Notes under the pieces: model-generated
Database searches by the model: none
The model's input: the letters and a program-made list of their open reading frames with translations, nothing else
What the model was told of the DNA's origin: nothing
Position numbers and translations under genes: made by a program
NCBI GenBank assembly: GCA_022539475.1
Contig: VCMS01000329.1
Location: forward strand, 43,785-107,784
DNA from: Gracilaria domingensis
Taxonomy: Eukaryota; Rhodophyta; Florideophyceae; Gracilariales; Gracilariaceae
Direction of reading: 5' to 3'
DNA length: 64,000 bases
Part shown: positions 10,736 through 22,720 of the stretch, in pieces
Layout of the letters: each line of letters opens with the position of its first letter
Numbering within the stretch: position 1 is the first letter of the stretch

Positions 10736-13700
10736 GACGGCGACAAGGGGGATTCATGTTGATCGAAACCCATGCGATCATGTTGGGGAGACTGTTTGAA
10801 CCGTACACAGTTGTGATTGTACCCTTTTTGCTTTCATGTATGAGGGATACTGTTATCGAAGTTCGAAATGCCTGTTGGGCAGCGGCGCAGGCCTCCATGG
10901 CTGAGATTTATTCACAAGAAGTGAAAATGATTCTATTATCGTTGCTTACCGGTTTACAAGAAAGGCAATGGTGAACTAAGGCTGGCAGTGCTGAAGTCCT
11001 TGGCGCAATGGCTTTTTGTGCGCCGAGACAGCTCGCACAGTGTCTGCCTCAAGTAGTCCCGAAGCTTACAGAGGCATTGGCTGATGCTCATCCGAAGGTA
11101 GTCAACGCTGCTGAGTCAGGAGTAAACAGAATCGCAGCTGTGGTCCGGAGTTCTGAGGTACGAAAACTCTCACCTTTTCTTCTCGCTGCTTTGAGGGACC
11201 CCTCCGGTAGAACAGGTGGTGCAATTGATGGCATGCTTGGATCGGAGTTCGTTCATGCTATAGATGCGGCTTCCTTGGCCCTCTTGATTCCGCCATTACA
11301 TCGAGCGCTGCGCGATAGAAATTATGAGTTGAAGAAGCGCTCAGCCGCTATCGCAGGGTCCATGTGCAACAATGTTGCAAATCATGAAGATGTTGTGCCG
11401 CACCTCCATCTCCTTCTTCCAGATATACGTACGACTCTGCCCACCTCTTTTAGGTGGATCGCGACATAATACGGATGGTTTAAGTGATCGTCCCATGGCA
11501 AGCAGTGGGATTGTTTCTTCGAGTGCTGAAAGATCTGGCGCTGCCATGGGTCACGCCGAAATATCAGCATCTATGAACGACAGGAGACTGGAAGAAGTGC
11601 TAAGCAATGTTCTCAACGCTGGCGAGTCGTCGGCGAAGGCCCGGAAGGTGGATTGATGCTTATCGCATCTATGCAGCGCGCTCTGGGAGATAGATTTGAA
11701 GAAAGACTCGGAACCTCGCTGGCCGCCATTCTCAAAGGCCTCTCAGATGATGCTAATAGCGTGCGAGAAGCAGCCCTGGAGGTAGAACACAATCTTTTCT
11801 CTGCTTATGCCAAGACTTCGTTGGATAATTTACTACCCGAGTTGCTATCTGCAATGTGTGAAAAGCTGTGGACTATACGTCAGGCGGCTACCCAACTGTT
11901 GGGTGATATACTTTTAGTTATTGCGGGTGCAAAGCCGGAGAACCCGGATGTCTTTGCGCCCAACCCCGCAGCAGAGAATGGTGCGGAGGAGGATGGCGAG
12001 GAGAACGGTTCAGAAGAAAGAGATGGGAAGGACAATGAAGAATAAGACGAAGAGTTTGAATCACTAGAACAAGCAGCAGCTGCAATGACCACGGAAGCGA
12101 CGATGAGAGCGAATGAAGAAGTACTCGGAACTGATAGACGCAATGAAGTGCTCGCGGCGCTATATATCATTCGATGCGATGTCAGCGTGCGAGTTCGTCA
12201 GACGGGGGTACAAGTTTGGAAGTCTGTAGTCGCCAACACTCCGCGCGTTCTTCGCGAAATCATGCCTTATGCAGTATAACAAATATTTGACGGCCTTGGC
12301 GATGACGACGAGGAACGCAGAGCTGCATCGGGACGAACACTAACTGATCTGTCACAGAAGCTGGGTGATCGAGTTGTACCGGAAGTGCTTCCTGCACTTC
12401 GCAGCCGCATTTGCAACAGAGAGGCATCTGCGAGAATCAGACGTGAAGCATGCGAAGGCCTGGGAGAACTTGTTGGCGCAAGTCCGAAAAACCAATGGGA
12501 GGAGTATGCGAGTGACCTCATCGACAGTGTGTATCAAGCGTTGTTTGACACACTACCTGTCGTACGCTCCGTTGCGGTAGAGGTGTTTTCACTTTTGCTT
12601 AAACCTTTGGGTACCTCTGTGGTGGTCGTGATCGTCTCCGGAGTGATTGAGAAACTTTCTTCGGACTCGGCTGAGGCCGATAGAGCGCTGGAAAGTCTGA
12701 AACTCATGTTGATATCAGGCGGACCGCGCCTCACGTCGATTGTTGTGCCTCGGCTGATTGCAACACGGCCGCTGCAAGCAGCCGCATGCAAAGATTGATC
12801 TACCGCGGCCACTGTGTCGCAGAGTGGGTTTGAACCCTACGTAAGTGATGTGGTGGATGCGGTTGTGGACACTCTTGAAGAGGTAGACGCGAGCTCCGAA
12901 ACGGAAGCCATCGAGAGCGTGCTGGGAGCAATAGCAAATGCTGGAGTGGAGACACGAAAGCTGATGCTAGACGTTTTGTTCGCCAAGTATAACGAGGGAT
13001 ACGCTGAGCGCAGGATTGCTGCCAGCCGTGCCATACAAGGCTTCTGTCGGAGATCATCGCCAGATGTGGTGAGCACTGCAGCAGTTTCGCTGTTGGAGGT
13101 GCTGGTACGGCAGTTCGCTGAAAGCGACGAGATGGCTGCAAAGAGCTCGTGGGAAGCGTTGAGCACGCTATCTGAAGTGGTACCGAGCGAGACACTGAGC
13201 GGTCACATTGCGGTGACCCGACAGTCACTGCGGGCGGCAACCTCTGGCATTTCTGCGGATTCATCAACAGCCGTTACTGCACTGCAGATGCCCAAAGCAG
13301 CGGCGCCTTTTGTGCCTATATTCACGACAGGGCTGCTGGGCGGAAGCCCGGAGCTACGCGAACAATCAACACTGGGCATTGCCGAACTGGTGAAAGTGAG
13401 CAGCACCAAGGGCTTGGGCGCGTTGGTGATCAAATTGGCTGGTCCGCTGATTCGAGTGATCTCCGGTGGCTTTCCGTGGCAGGTGAAGGCAGCTATTCTG
13501 AGAGCGCTGCTGGTGCTGCTGAAGGAGGGTGACATGATGCTGCGATCGTTCGCGACGCAGCTGCAAAGCACGTTTGTGAAGAGTCTGTCGGACAACAGCC
13601 GGCTCCTTCGCGTAAGGGCGTGCGCGGCACTCGGGGCGCTCGTGAGCATCCAGAGCCAGCTGGAGCCGCTGCTGAACGAGCTTATCAACTTGAGCATAAA

Positions 13701-14521
13701 CGGAGTGAACAGTGGGGCTCGAAATGCGTCGCTGCACTCGCTGTCGCAGGTTTTCAAGGTGGCGTAGAAGCTGCCGAACAGCGCGTTTGGTGGCACGGCG
13801 ACGAGCATTGCAGAGGCGCTCGGCGAGGACAATGCGGAGGTGCGCGATGCGGCGGGGCGATGCCTGGGTGTGCTCGGCGGGCGGTGCGGCAGCAGCAGCG
13901 AGTACTGCGGAATACTGGACGCCGTAGTGGACAAGTACAAGGGCGAAGAGTGCGAGTACGCCCAGCGAGTGAGCTGCATCGAGTCGATGGGCTACGTGTT
14001 CAAGAAAGGCAAGCAGGTGGCGGGGATGAGCTGTGCGGACATAGAGCGCTTCGTAGAGCATGTGTACGGCGCGTTTGACAGCGGCATCTGGCAGCTGCGC
14101 GCCGGCGGGTGCTGGGCGCTCGGCAACGTGGCGGTGGCACTGCACGGCGGCGCGTGCGCACCCGGCGCGGGCGCGGGCACGGCGCGTCCTGGCGCGCTGC
14201 GGCTGAGCGAGAGCACAGAATTTGACGAGAGCGCGGAGGTGCGCATGGCGGCGCTGAGGGCGCTCAAGGGCGCGATGGGCGCGGATGGGTCGGTGGTGGA
14301 TCTTTGCCAGGCGAACGTGGTGGCGTGCGCGGGCGCGTGCAACACCGAAGTGCTCGACGCGTTGGAGCGCGGTGTTGCGGCTCGGGGGGTTGAAGAGAGG
14401 CGCGAGGCGCTGCTGCGCGGCTGCATCGACGAGGAATACTGGCCGCTCATGGAATGGGCGGCGCTGAGCGAATCGTACGAGGAGCTCGAGTAGTGCGCAG
14501 GGACGTGTGGGAAATGAGCTT

Positions 14522-15230
14522 TTATATCATAAAGGCGGCGTCCAAGGAGGCACCTGAGGCGGCCAGCCCAGCGGCGTGCGGCTTCGGCATGGCGTGTATC
14601 ACGCGCACCGCCTGGGTTGAGAACATTCGGTGCATGTGCAGGAAGGTGGCTCCGCGCCGGCGGAAAACGCAGTCGCGCGCCCACGCGAGACGGTGAGACG
14701 CAACGCGCAGCAGCGCCGCCCAGGCGCTCGTATCGTAGTGCACTGGTAGCACGGCGTGGCTGCACGGCAAGCCGCGCAACAGCCGCGAAGGCAACGCCAC
14801 CGGCGCACGGCGCGCGAAGCGCGCATGGGGCCCAGCTGGCCGTAGAGGTCAGCAGCATCGTACCTTCCGCCAGCTGCAGCACATGTACGTGACGCACAAG
14901 CGCTCGCTGGGTGGAAGCGGCAGCGGCGCTGCGACCGCGCTACATCCTAGCGCAGTGACAACGTCGCAGACGCCAGTCCGCCCTGAAGCGGCGCCGTGCG
15001 CCCGTCCGACAGCAGAACCCGCCACCTGGGCGCGGCGTCGGCGCCAAGCGCCGTCGCCGAGAACGCTGCCAGATGTGACCGCTGCACGCTCAGCGCCGCC
15101 TGCAGTCCAGGCGCCGCCGCCGCCGCCACCGCGCACCGCATTCAGGAGGCTGCCGCCGCGCGCGCACCGCAGCTGGCGCCACCCATCGCCGCCGCGGCCC
15201 ACGCGCCACTCCCAGCGCCGCCGCCGCACC
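14522..15230 (-). pseudogene. decayed protein fragment, right copy of the pair flanking GCN1
   Basis: The minus-strand frame at 14,522-14,800 reads RLLRGLPCSHAVLPVHY and RLAWARDCVFRRRGATFLH. A second piece at 14,947-15,141 contains ALSVQRSHLAAFSATALG and RVLLSDGRTAPLQGGLA. Both align, in the same order and orientation, with the fragment at 7,560-8,515. The two copies enclose the GCN1 pseudogene. The family is not recognised; the copy is broken by frame changes and is strongly G+C-rich. Confidence 0.45.
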
Positions 15231-15989
15231 GCCGCCTATTTATTCGATTTGCCCGCGCGCACCTCACCCACCCTTTACTCACGCCTTACTCACTCGTGGC
15301 AACTCTGGAGCCGCCCGCGCCCGCTCCCCGTGCCGCCCCCCTCTCCATTTCGTCGCCGTGGCCGTCCACGCGGCTGGACATTCTACCACCGCTGCACAGC
15401 CCCCTACCCATCCACCGCCACCGCCACCGTCCCCCACCGCAGCCACGGCCGCCGCGCGCGCTGCCGCCCATCCGCGCGCCCCCTGCCGCACATGCTGAGC
15501 GTCGCGCCGCCGCGCGCGTACCACCTGCTGTCCGCGCTGCCTGTGGCAGGCGCACTGCGCCACGCTCCGCTACCGCCCCCGCGCTGTTGCGAGCTTCTGC
15601 CTGCGCCGTTCCCCACGGGACTGCTGCTGCGCCCGTCGCGTTTGCTGTTCCTGCCGCCGCACTCTATGCTGCCGCCGCTGACGCCGGCTTCGCCGCTCAT
15701 GCCGGCGCACGCGTCGCTGCTGCGCAACCTGTCAGCGCCGTCGCTGCGGCCGCACCAGCACGACGCGCGCACTCTCGCCACTGCTGGCGGCGTTGCGCGC
15801 CGGGGGCCCCCGGCGCGCCACTGGAAAGCGCGAAGTCGTCGAGCTACCCCTGTTTGTCGCTCTCGACGCCCGCCCGGCCACCCAGCGCGCGGGGTGCTTG
15901 CCGCGCACGCACGCGCTGCCAGCGGCGTCAGGTGCCATGACGACGTACGGCTCGCCGGCCGCCAGCTGCATGGCATGGCCGCGCTGCTC

Positions 15990-16267
15990 GTTCAGTTCGC
16001 CGGGATCTAACAACGGCGTGAGTGGGCGCGCCACCAAGTCGAACGGGCGGCGCGACAGATACACGCGCTTCACGGCGTAGGAGGAAGGAAGGAAGCGATG
16101 CTGCTAGACTGCGTGCGCGACGGTGGCGTGGGCAACTGGAAGAAGGTCTTGAGCAGCTACTGCTTCCGCTGGAAGCGAACCGCGGTGGACCGCGGCGGCG
16201 CTGAGGACGTGGAAGTCGTGGAAGCATTCCGCCCTGAAACGATACTGGCAAAATGTGAGCGCGACTG
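15990..16267 (+). pseudogene. telobox/SANT Myb-like domain remnant
   Basis: Plus-strand sequence encodes GRRDRYTRFTA, then after a TAG and frame slip EAMLLDCVRDGGVGNWKKVL followed by SSYCFRWKRTAVD, before a stop near 16,267. This matches the layout of telobox-type Myb/SANT domains: a basic lead, FT plus acidic residues, helix 2 with GVGNWKKVL, then F..RT.VD. The usual DLKDKWRNL helix that reads DNA is not preserved after RTAVD. Family members bind telomeric or promoter DNA; this one is a fragment. The assignment rests on motif spacing only. Confidence 0.4.
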
Positions 16268-17789
16268 AACATGAAGATCTCATTCGCTCGTGCCTTTGAG
16301 GCACCGCACTGAAGACAAATTCATACATCGAATACAAAAAGGCATGCATCTTCCGCTCAAATGCGATATAGTAGTGAAAACACCCTCTATCTCTCCACAT
16401 GATCTTTCTCACTGGCATTCAGTAGCGAGCCGTATTCGCTGCGGTGACTTTCAATCACTCCAATCACGCCTTTGTCATCACACAGCAGCTGCTACACTGT
16501 CGTGAAGCCGTCACTCCCGGTGAAAGATGCGCGCCGGAATGCAGACCAGAGTTTCAAAGTGATTTTTGTTGCTTTGATGCAGTTTCAAAACCGTAAGGAA
16601 AACAGCTTTTTCTTTCTAAGCGCGCACCAGGATCATCACGATCGTAGATATGAGAAGTCATGTCTTCATCAAATCGGAAACGCTTTTTGTTTTGATGCTC
16701 ATCATTTCTTCTTTTCTATCTCTTCCTTACGCGCGCATTTTCAGAACTTACTAGACAAGTTCCACTTCCACTTGTAGGTTCGTCCTGCTGAACGGCAGGA
16801 ATGGAACGATTTTCTCGTAATTACATGATTCGCGTACAGTTCTTCTGATAGATCTGTTTAATATCTTCAATTCGAACCAGTGTGAGCTGATCCTTGTAAA
16901 ATGCGCCAAACGTTGATTCTCTTTCTTTGAAGAAGATAACCATATTCCTGAAGTCAAGATGAGCAATAGCGAGATGAATATCTGCTTTGAGATTACTAAT
17001 CTTCGTAATTCCTTTCATCCCATCCACGCACATGCTATGCTCATATTCCCTCCATTTACTAATGTCGACGTTGATTCGAACTTTGTCGCAGTACTAAGAA
17101 ACCATTACAGAATGAAGAAAAGTTTTTGCAGCACGTCTCAAGGCAAGAAGTTTGAGACGGAAGTGTGCAGTTCAAGGGAGTAGAAATACCGCATGAATCT
17201 AAGCATAAAAAGTTTTGAATTCTAGAGAGATGTTTGTGCTGTACTTGTGTCATTGTAGAGATGAAAAAAACCCGGTCTGTTTCAGAGAGTGGTGTTCTGG
17301 TTTATATTGCTGCGTCGGGTGGCGTTCCGAGTTGCCCTCCTTTCGCGACGGGCGAGGAAAGTGACAGTACTTCGGAAAAGAATAGTAAGAGCGAAGGAAG
17401 AAGATATACATCTGTTCACGTGTGTATAACCTACTTCTGTTCTTTGCAAAGTACTTTACACTGCTATGAGAAGAAGCCTAAGAGATCTACTTTGAACGGC
17501 TATAGGGTTTATTTCAAACACCTGTAGATTGTTGTCGCATGCCAAGGAAAGTTTCGTTTTCACAGAAACTTAGGTTAAAAAGAGCATAGCCACTGATGTG
17601 TATTGAAAACCCAAGAGAGAACCCATACCTTTTACAGAGTGTGAGCAGAAGCGATTCCGAGTACCATTTTAGCCAGCCCAATATTTGCTCTATTGTTCAC
17701 GTACCCCACAATTCCCTTGTGAGTCGGTAAGATCAGCTGGTTGCGATGTTTTTGCTGCCACCGAAAACTTTCAGCGGTGCAGAAGAGTT
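16268..17789. other. region without an assignable gene
   Basis: Several short frames. One on the minus strand at 16,821-17,033 (DFRNMVIFFKERESTFGAFYKDQ) has protein-like composition and continues in another frame towards 16,751, suggesting a decayed gene. I cannot name it. No repeats or RNA genes recognised. Confidence 0.3.
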
Positions 17790-18122
17790 TCATGCGTAGA
17801 GCTTAGTAGGAAGCAGATTTGGGACAGTAGTGATATCGGGCCAAGCACGGTTAATGATTCTTGACGCTTCTTTGTACTGCATCAGATTTATGTGCAAGAC
17901 AGGTTGTGAAACGAGCGCCCTGTGAATGCCAAACATAGCTCGAAGAGCCAACTTATGCAGCAACCACATATTGTTGATCTGTTCAGCCCATTTTGCTTCT
18001 TCTAGAAGGATATGAAGCATTGCAAGACGTAGGCCGCCTCGCTTTTGTCCTAATAACGCAGAGTCATGAGGCCTAGGTAAAGTTAAGCTTCTCCGGCGCA
18101 CGAGAGGTGAATGACCATGCAA
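17790..18122 (-). CDS. hypothetical fragment, 110 codons
   Basis: Open minus-strand frame with protein-like composition (EEAKWAEQINNMWLLHKLALRAMFG). No recognised motif. It lies among pseudogenes and is probably another fragment. Confidence 0.25.
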   Translation of the reverse strand: MHGHSPLVRRRSLTLPRPHDSALLGQKRGGLRLAMLHILLEEAKWAEQINNMWLLHKLALRAMFGIHRALVSQPVLHINLMQYKEASRIINRAWPDITTVPNLLPTKLYA

Positions 18123-19547
18123 AAGATCGGAAAGAGCAGATGTATTTCAGATGGGCATCTTGCCGCAGGTCGCTGCCGTTCTGTTGTGGGTTGATAACTC
18201 AACGTCTTCTGTGGTTTGGACAAAAGCTGCATTCTTCAAATGATGGCATTAAAATTGGCTTCAATGCCCTGCAGCGGAGCTAACGACGGTAACAGTCTCA
18301 GATTGGGTCAATCAGTAACGAGAAAAGTCGGAACTTGCATTGGCGATTGGTTAAAAGGGGTGACGCGATTGCACCAATAACATTTGGAGACGACACCGTG
18401 AAACAAACGAAAAATGCCTGCTTTGTTGGCTGAGCACGAACGGAACCGGCTCCGCTTCACAGAGTCGAACAGACGCGCGTGACCACCATTAAGCCACTTT
18501 TGTACCAGTTGCGCGGGAGTGAGCGATGTAGTTAGCGCCACCACAGAGCTTTCGAACTTACGTGTCTTTCTCCTATTTTGCCCCAACGCCACGCATGGCA
18601 GCGGTAACCCTGACTCGCACACAGTGCGCATGATGCAATACGTTGGCGGCCGTGTAGAGGGAGCGGCGACAGAAAGGAGATGTCCGCTTTGTATGAAATG
18701 GCTGATGCGAAAGCTCGCTGTCCGAGCGTGATCTGTAGGGCGGTCGGAAGAGAAGTAAGCGGCATTGATGAGAGCTGCCAATCGCCGAGACAAATGAGCC
18801 GAAAACGGCTGTTCAGTGAGGCCTTCATCGTCAGCGATGGTTTGTGCCCTCAGTCCACCATCCATGGGACAATTTCGAACCCTTAAGCGCTTTCAGAGCC
18901 TCAGTCTCCAAGCTCTATCGCCATAAGCGCTCTACCTGCCAGAGGGCAGAAAATGCGTTCTGTTTTGGAGGATCTCAGCCTGCCTGTCGGTCCGTTAGAC
19001 GAGGAGTATCACCGCAGTGATAATTTGTTCTGGAATACTCTATCTCTCTCTATGGAAAGCATGTTGCCCGGAACGGTACAGCGTAGAGAAGGATGAATGA
19101 AAAGGTTATCACCGACGAGTTCTACCTCCGTTATTTGAACAAAGAGGAAGACCTCAATAGACTAAAGAATGTCTCCGAAGTGACCACTGCCGATACTGCC
19201 TTTAACCTTCTTTACACAGACGGCATGTTATGCGATATGAGAACAAACCGCGACAGGTGCTTGTAGATTACGTGTGCATCGAAGACATAGTATCACTACC
19301 CGACATACCAAAATGCCCCGCAAAGCGAAGAGTTTTCTTTCTCAACTCCATCCGCCACGTTCAATGCTGCCTGTATGACATTGACTTCTTCAAAAAGGCA
19401 TTCTACAATCATCCGCTGTATATGCGGAAAGTGGAAGGCATTCAGAAGCCTATCCACTGTTCGCTCGAAGAAGAAGAAGGGCCTTTCGAAGGTCTTCTGG
19501 CCGATTCATATCAGAAGGCAAGTCTCAGCTTATGACATTTAACCCAT
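18123..19547. other. degraded coding-like DNA, unassigned
   Basis: Includes an open minus-strand frame at 18,308-18,865 and plus-strand pieces around 18,950-19,535 (NLFWNTLSLSMESMLPG; KVITDEFYLRYLNKEEDLNRLKNV). None belongs to a family I recognise. The frames break repeatedly, which fits decay. Confidence 0.3.
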
Positions 19548-20316
19548 CTAAATTTTGGCTTTGCGTGCACTTAATCGAGAAATCACGTTGCTCAAGCTTT
19601 TGACTACGTCCGCGTCGCACACTCTATACCAACCGTTCTGCGCCTCTTCACTTGCGTAGTTTCCCCACTCGTTCGCAAATTGTATTCTTTTTTCTACTTT
19701 CGTTGCGGCGCGACCATGGGCCTCACGTCTGTCGGAGAATTTGTTTGCAGCACGGAGTGCGGAATGAATAAGTTGTTTTGAATCTCCATAAACTACATCG
19801 TCTATTAGGCCGAGTCTTTTTGCTTGGTTGACCTTGATCATGGTGCCTTTTGAGATCATGCGTTCGCCTTTCGACCGCACTGAACACAGTTTCAAAATCA
19901 GCAGCGCGTATTACTAGGGAACGCTGATACCGAGAGCCACTTCGTTGAGCCCCATGAAGATGTTTTCCAAGGCAACTCGATAATCGCAGTATAGAGACAG
20001 CACGCATCCTCCTGCTGCTGTGGCTCCACGAAGAGCAGAAATTGTGTAAAGCGGAGTGGCATAAAGACGAGCTAAAAATAACATAGATATTTTCCAGAAC
20101 GTATAGAAGCGTTTCTCTGACGTGGATCGTGCATGCAGTCCTGTGAGATCGTTGCCTGCGGAAAAGATGTTTCGACGCGCGGCAGAGGAAAAGATTAGTA
20201 CCATGGTTAAGGCCGGGAAATAGTTGTTCTCCAGATGGGTCAGCAACGACAAGAGCTCTGTCTACAAATCGGTGTTGAACGCATTGCCTGGCAGTCGAGA
20301 AAGTTGGCAGTGACAA
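19548..20316 (-). pseudogene. enoyl-CoA delta isomerase (crotonase family), three in-frame stops
   Basis: Read on the minus strand in one continuous frame. It starts with LPGNAFNTDL, then NIFSAGNDLTGLH (oxyanion-hole region), then the LARLYATPLYTISALRGATAAGGC block and GLNEVALGISVP, and ends with AKRLGLIDDVV. This order is that of delta3-delta2 enoyl-CoA isomerases, which shift double bonds of unsaturated fatty acyl-CoAs during beta-oxidation. Stops fall at 20262-20264 (TAG, where Gln would fit) and as a pair, TAG TAA, at 19911-19916 (just where family members have aromatic residues after the Pro). There are no length changes in between, so decay has been by point mutation. Confidence 0.8.
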
Positions 20317-22720
20317 ATGCCTTCTACAGGGTATCTTACGTTAAGGCATTTGAAGGTGGTTGATGTCAATGTTGCCGTTGAAACTGAAACCATGAGAAGT
20401 GAAGAGTCTTCATTAGTGGCACGTAGATGAACGAGATGGGATCTGCGAGGCTGTGGTGAGTGTTAAAATATATCGAGATGGGAGATGGCGAAGTGGTGCG
20501 GTGTATAAATAAGATAGGTATGATTTAGATACCAAGCCCTAAAGGTACTTCATCCAGCTCGACGTTTTCCTCAAATTGGCGGCTTGTTGTCGGACAGTGA
20601 AAGGGGATTACGAGGATGTGCTTCGACTTTGGTGCTTGATGCTTTCTCAACGGGGCAATATTGCGATGAACATGATGTTGGTGCTCTCGAAATGACGAAC
20701 AGAGAACGAACCTGTCGCGAAAAACCATCGCCGATCGCGCTTCAAACCATGAAAGCAGGTATGAGATGCACATGAAGGCACAGTTGGCGGCGCAGATCTC
20801 TCAAGCGAAGGTACTGTACAAGGGTACACGTACAATAGATACGATATCATATCTACCTATTTTTTTTGATATTTGGGCGTCAATGGCACGATACAGAGCT
20901 GCGTTCCACCCTTGAAACACCCTCAGAAGCATTTCAATGTACGGCCTCTATTTTACGGCATACAGAACATCCTATCATCACGCTCGGTAGGATGTGAATG
21001 TGAGCTGTTGGCACAAGTCGCTCAGGTTGGGCTGCTACACGTACAGGTGCCACTGCGCTAGTGAGGCGCTAACGCTATCGTTCCATGATGACAGGAGCTG
21101 GCGTAGCCTTTCAGTATAGTTCTACATAAGTACCAATGTTACAGCGTACAGCACATATCTAGAACATGGAAGTTGCGGAAAAGTCGTTGCGTAGAGCTGC
21201 TGCGATGTTTCTAGAAAAGGATCGAATTTAGTTCGACGACGGGGCGCAGAAAGTGCTCCCCGTCGTCGAGCTAACTGCGATAGGCTAGTAGGTTAGCACT
21301 ACAGCCGAAGCACGAATTGGTTTGCTGCTGTCGCGTGTTATTTGTTTGCATTGAAGAATGAATTAATGAGGTCTTTATATGGCGGAATTCAAATCGGCTC
21401 TGTCACACCCGGGCCACGTTTGCACCCTGTGGGAGAGCAAGACGCCGACGGTTGGCAGCTTTCGCTGTGAGCCGTAGAACCGTTCTCTCAAGGCGCAACA
21501 TCAGTTTGTGGCACACCGTGATGGGGTTTGAGCCCCCCGATGCTACCGGTATATTCCACTAGCCTAGGACAGAAGTCTTTCGTCGAGGATCCCGCTCCAC
21601 GATGAACGTCAATGCCATTGAAAAAGCAGACAAGCAAGCAACGCTCACAGCAAAAAGAGGGAGCGCGGGACGAAAAAAACCGGCACGCCACAAGCTCGTT
21701 GACACGCCGCCGCACGGCGCGTGCGTGGCGCCTGACGCGCACTCGCCACCCGGCGGCGCGTTGCCCGAGTGCGCACGTATCGCCAAGTGAGCGAAGCCGC
21801 GCGGCTCTCGCCAGAGACATCGGATCCGCCGTCAGGCGCGCGCCGAGCTCAAAGTTTCAACTGCGCTCCTTCCATTCATCCATTCACCGTTATAGACGCG
21901 CGCTACTACCTTGGAAAATACAAGCGACGACCGTTGCAGATACACCCCCCATCTCCCAGCTGAAGCACCCTTGTCTCTTCCCCTCCGCTCCCCCCTTCGC
22001 TATGCTGCTGTTGCAGACAGCTTCTCGGCATGGTGCTTCTTCAGCAGCTACTGCTCATCTTCTGCAGTCTGTACTTTGGTGCTCGCCTCCTGAACGCTGA
22101 CCAATTCATTTCGCGATCTACGACCACCTGCTTTCCTACCATGTCTGACTTTGTCTTTCTCATCCCGATACCGCTGCTCCCCATTCTCCCACACGTCTTA
22201 CTCACTTCCGATGGTAACCGATTATTTCTCTCGCTCTCCTACGCTTTAGCTTCCTGTCTGGCTTGAGACATGTGTTCTCGGAGCCGCACGTATCCCAGCT
22301 CCATCCATTCGCAGCTCATGCCTATCCTTGTCTTTTTTTATGGCGAGTTGACATCGTGCTGTATCTGCTCTTTCTCCCTATTTTCGCCTTGTATCAACAA
22401 GCCTTTCTGCTCACTTTGATCTTCTGCACCGCCACTGCGATAAGCACCATGGCAATATTTCTCTTCGAGCTCGTGCGCCGCTCTCAGAGCCCGCTCCAAC
22501 ACCAGTTTTTTGCGCTTGCGTTCCAGCCAGTCTCGTAAACGTCACCCTCCACAATGCGCCGCCCACGGTCCGCGATACTTCGGCGCTAGCCCTTCTCTCG
22601 TTTAACCGGGTTACCGACATCGTTGTCACCGGCCGTTCACGTCCCCTTGAATTTCTCGATATCATCCCCATTTCTGAACGCTTTAACTGTTACACATCTG
22701 GCAAACGCCGTTCTTTACCA
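20317..22720. other. long region without an assignable gene
   Basis: Short frames on both strands, none convincing. It contains a strong hairpin at 21,229-21,273 and a pyrimidine-rich stretch at about 21,840-22,720 that leads into the transporter pseudogene and may include its lost 5' part. Confidence 0.35.
21229..21273. repeat. inverted repeat, 16-bp arms
   Basis: Arms at 21229-21244 and 21258-21273 (TAGTTCGACGACGGGG and its complement with one mismatch) enclose a 13-base loop. No poly-T follows, and no gene ends next to it. Confidence 0.6.

Larger units (their letters stand above)
8560..14493 (+). pseudogene. GCN1: GCN1-like HEAT-repeat translational regulator, broken
   Basis: HEAT-repeat protein matching the central and C-terminal parts of GCN1, the ribosome-associated partner of the kinase GCN2 in amino-acid starvation sensing. 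Landmarks are LGRLFEPY near 10,790, FVHAIDAASLALLIPPL near 11,250, RSGAAMG near 11,535, RRNEVLAALYIIR...VWKSVVANTPRVLREIMP at 12,140-12,265 (the GCN2-RWD-binding region), and GLLGGSPELREQ near 13,340. From 10,756 on, nearly everything is in one frame but is cut by TAA 12043, TAA 12277, TGA 12796 and TAG 13765, with a frame excursion at about 11,460-11,656. The 5' half is split further by a 76-bp tandem duplication and by a foreign block at 10,320-10,740. The N-terminal third of the family is missing. Confidence 0.88.

Noticed and set aside
3819-14493. Reassigned stop codon to explain the many in-frame stops
   Set aside because: TAA, TAG and TGA all occur inside genes, while intact genes (Copia gag-pol, HAD proteins, SET) end at ordinary stops of the same kinds.
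14883-16010. Long Ala/Arg/Pro-rich frames on both strands in the GC-rich block
   Set aside because: High G+C removes stop codons in all frames; composition is that of random GC-rich DNA except for the short conserved motifs already reported.
21602-22100. Plus-strand basic ORF after the 21.2-kb hairpin
   Set aside because: Overlapping frames of similar length on both strands, biased composition, no recognisable motif.
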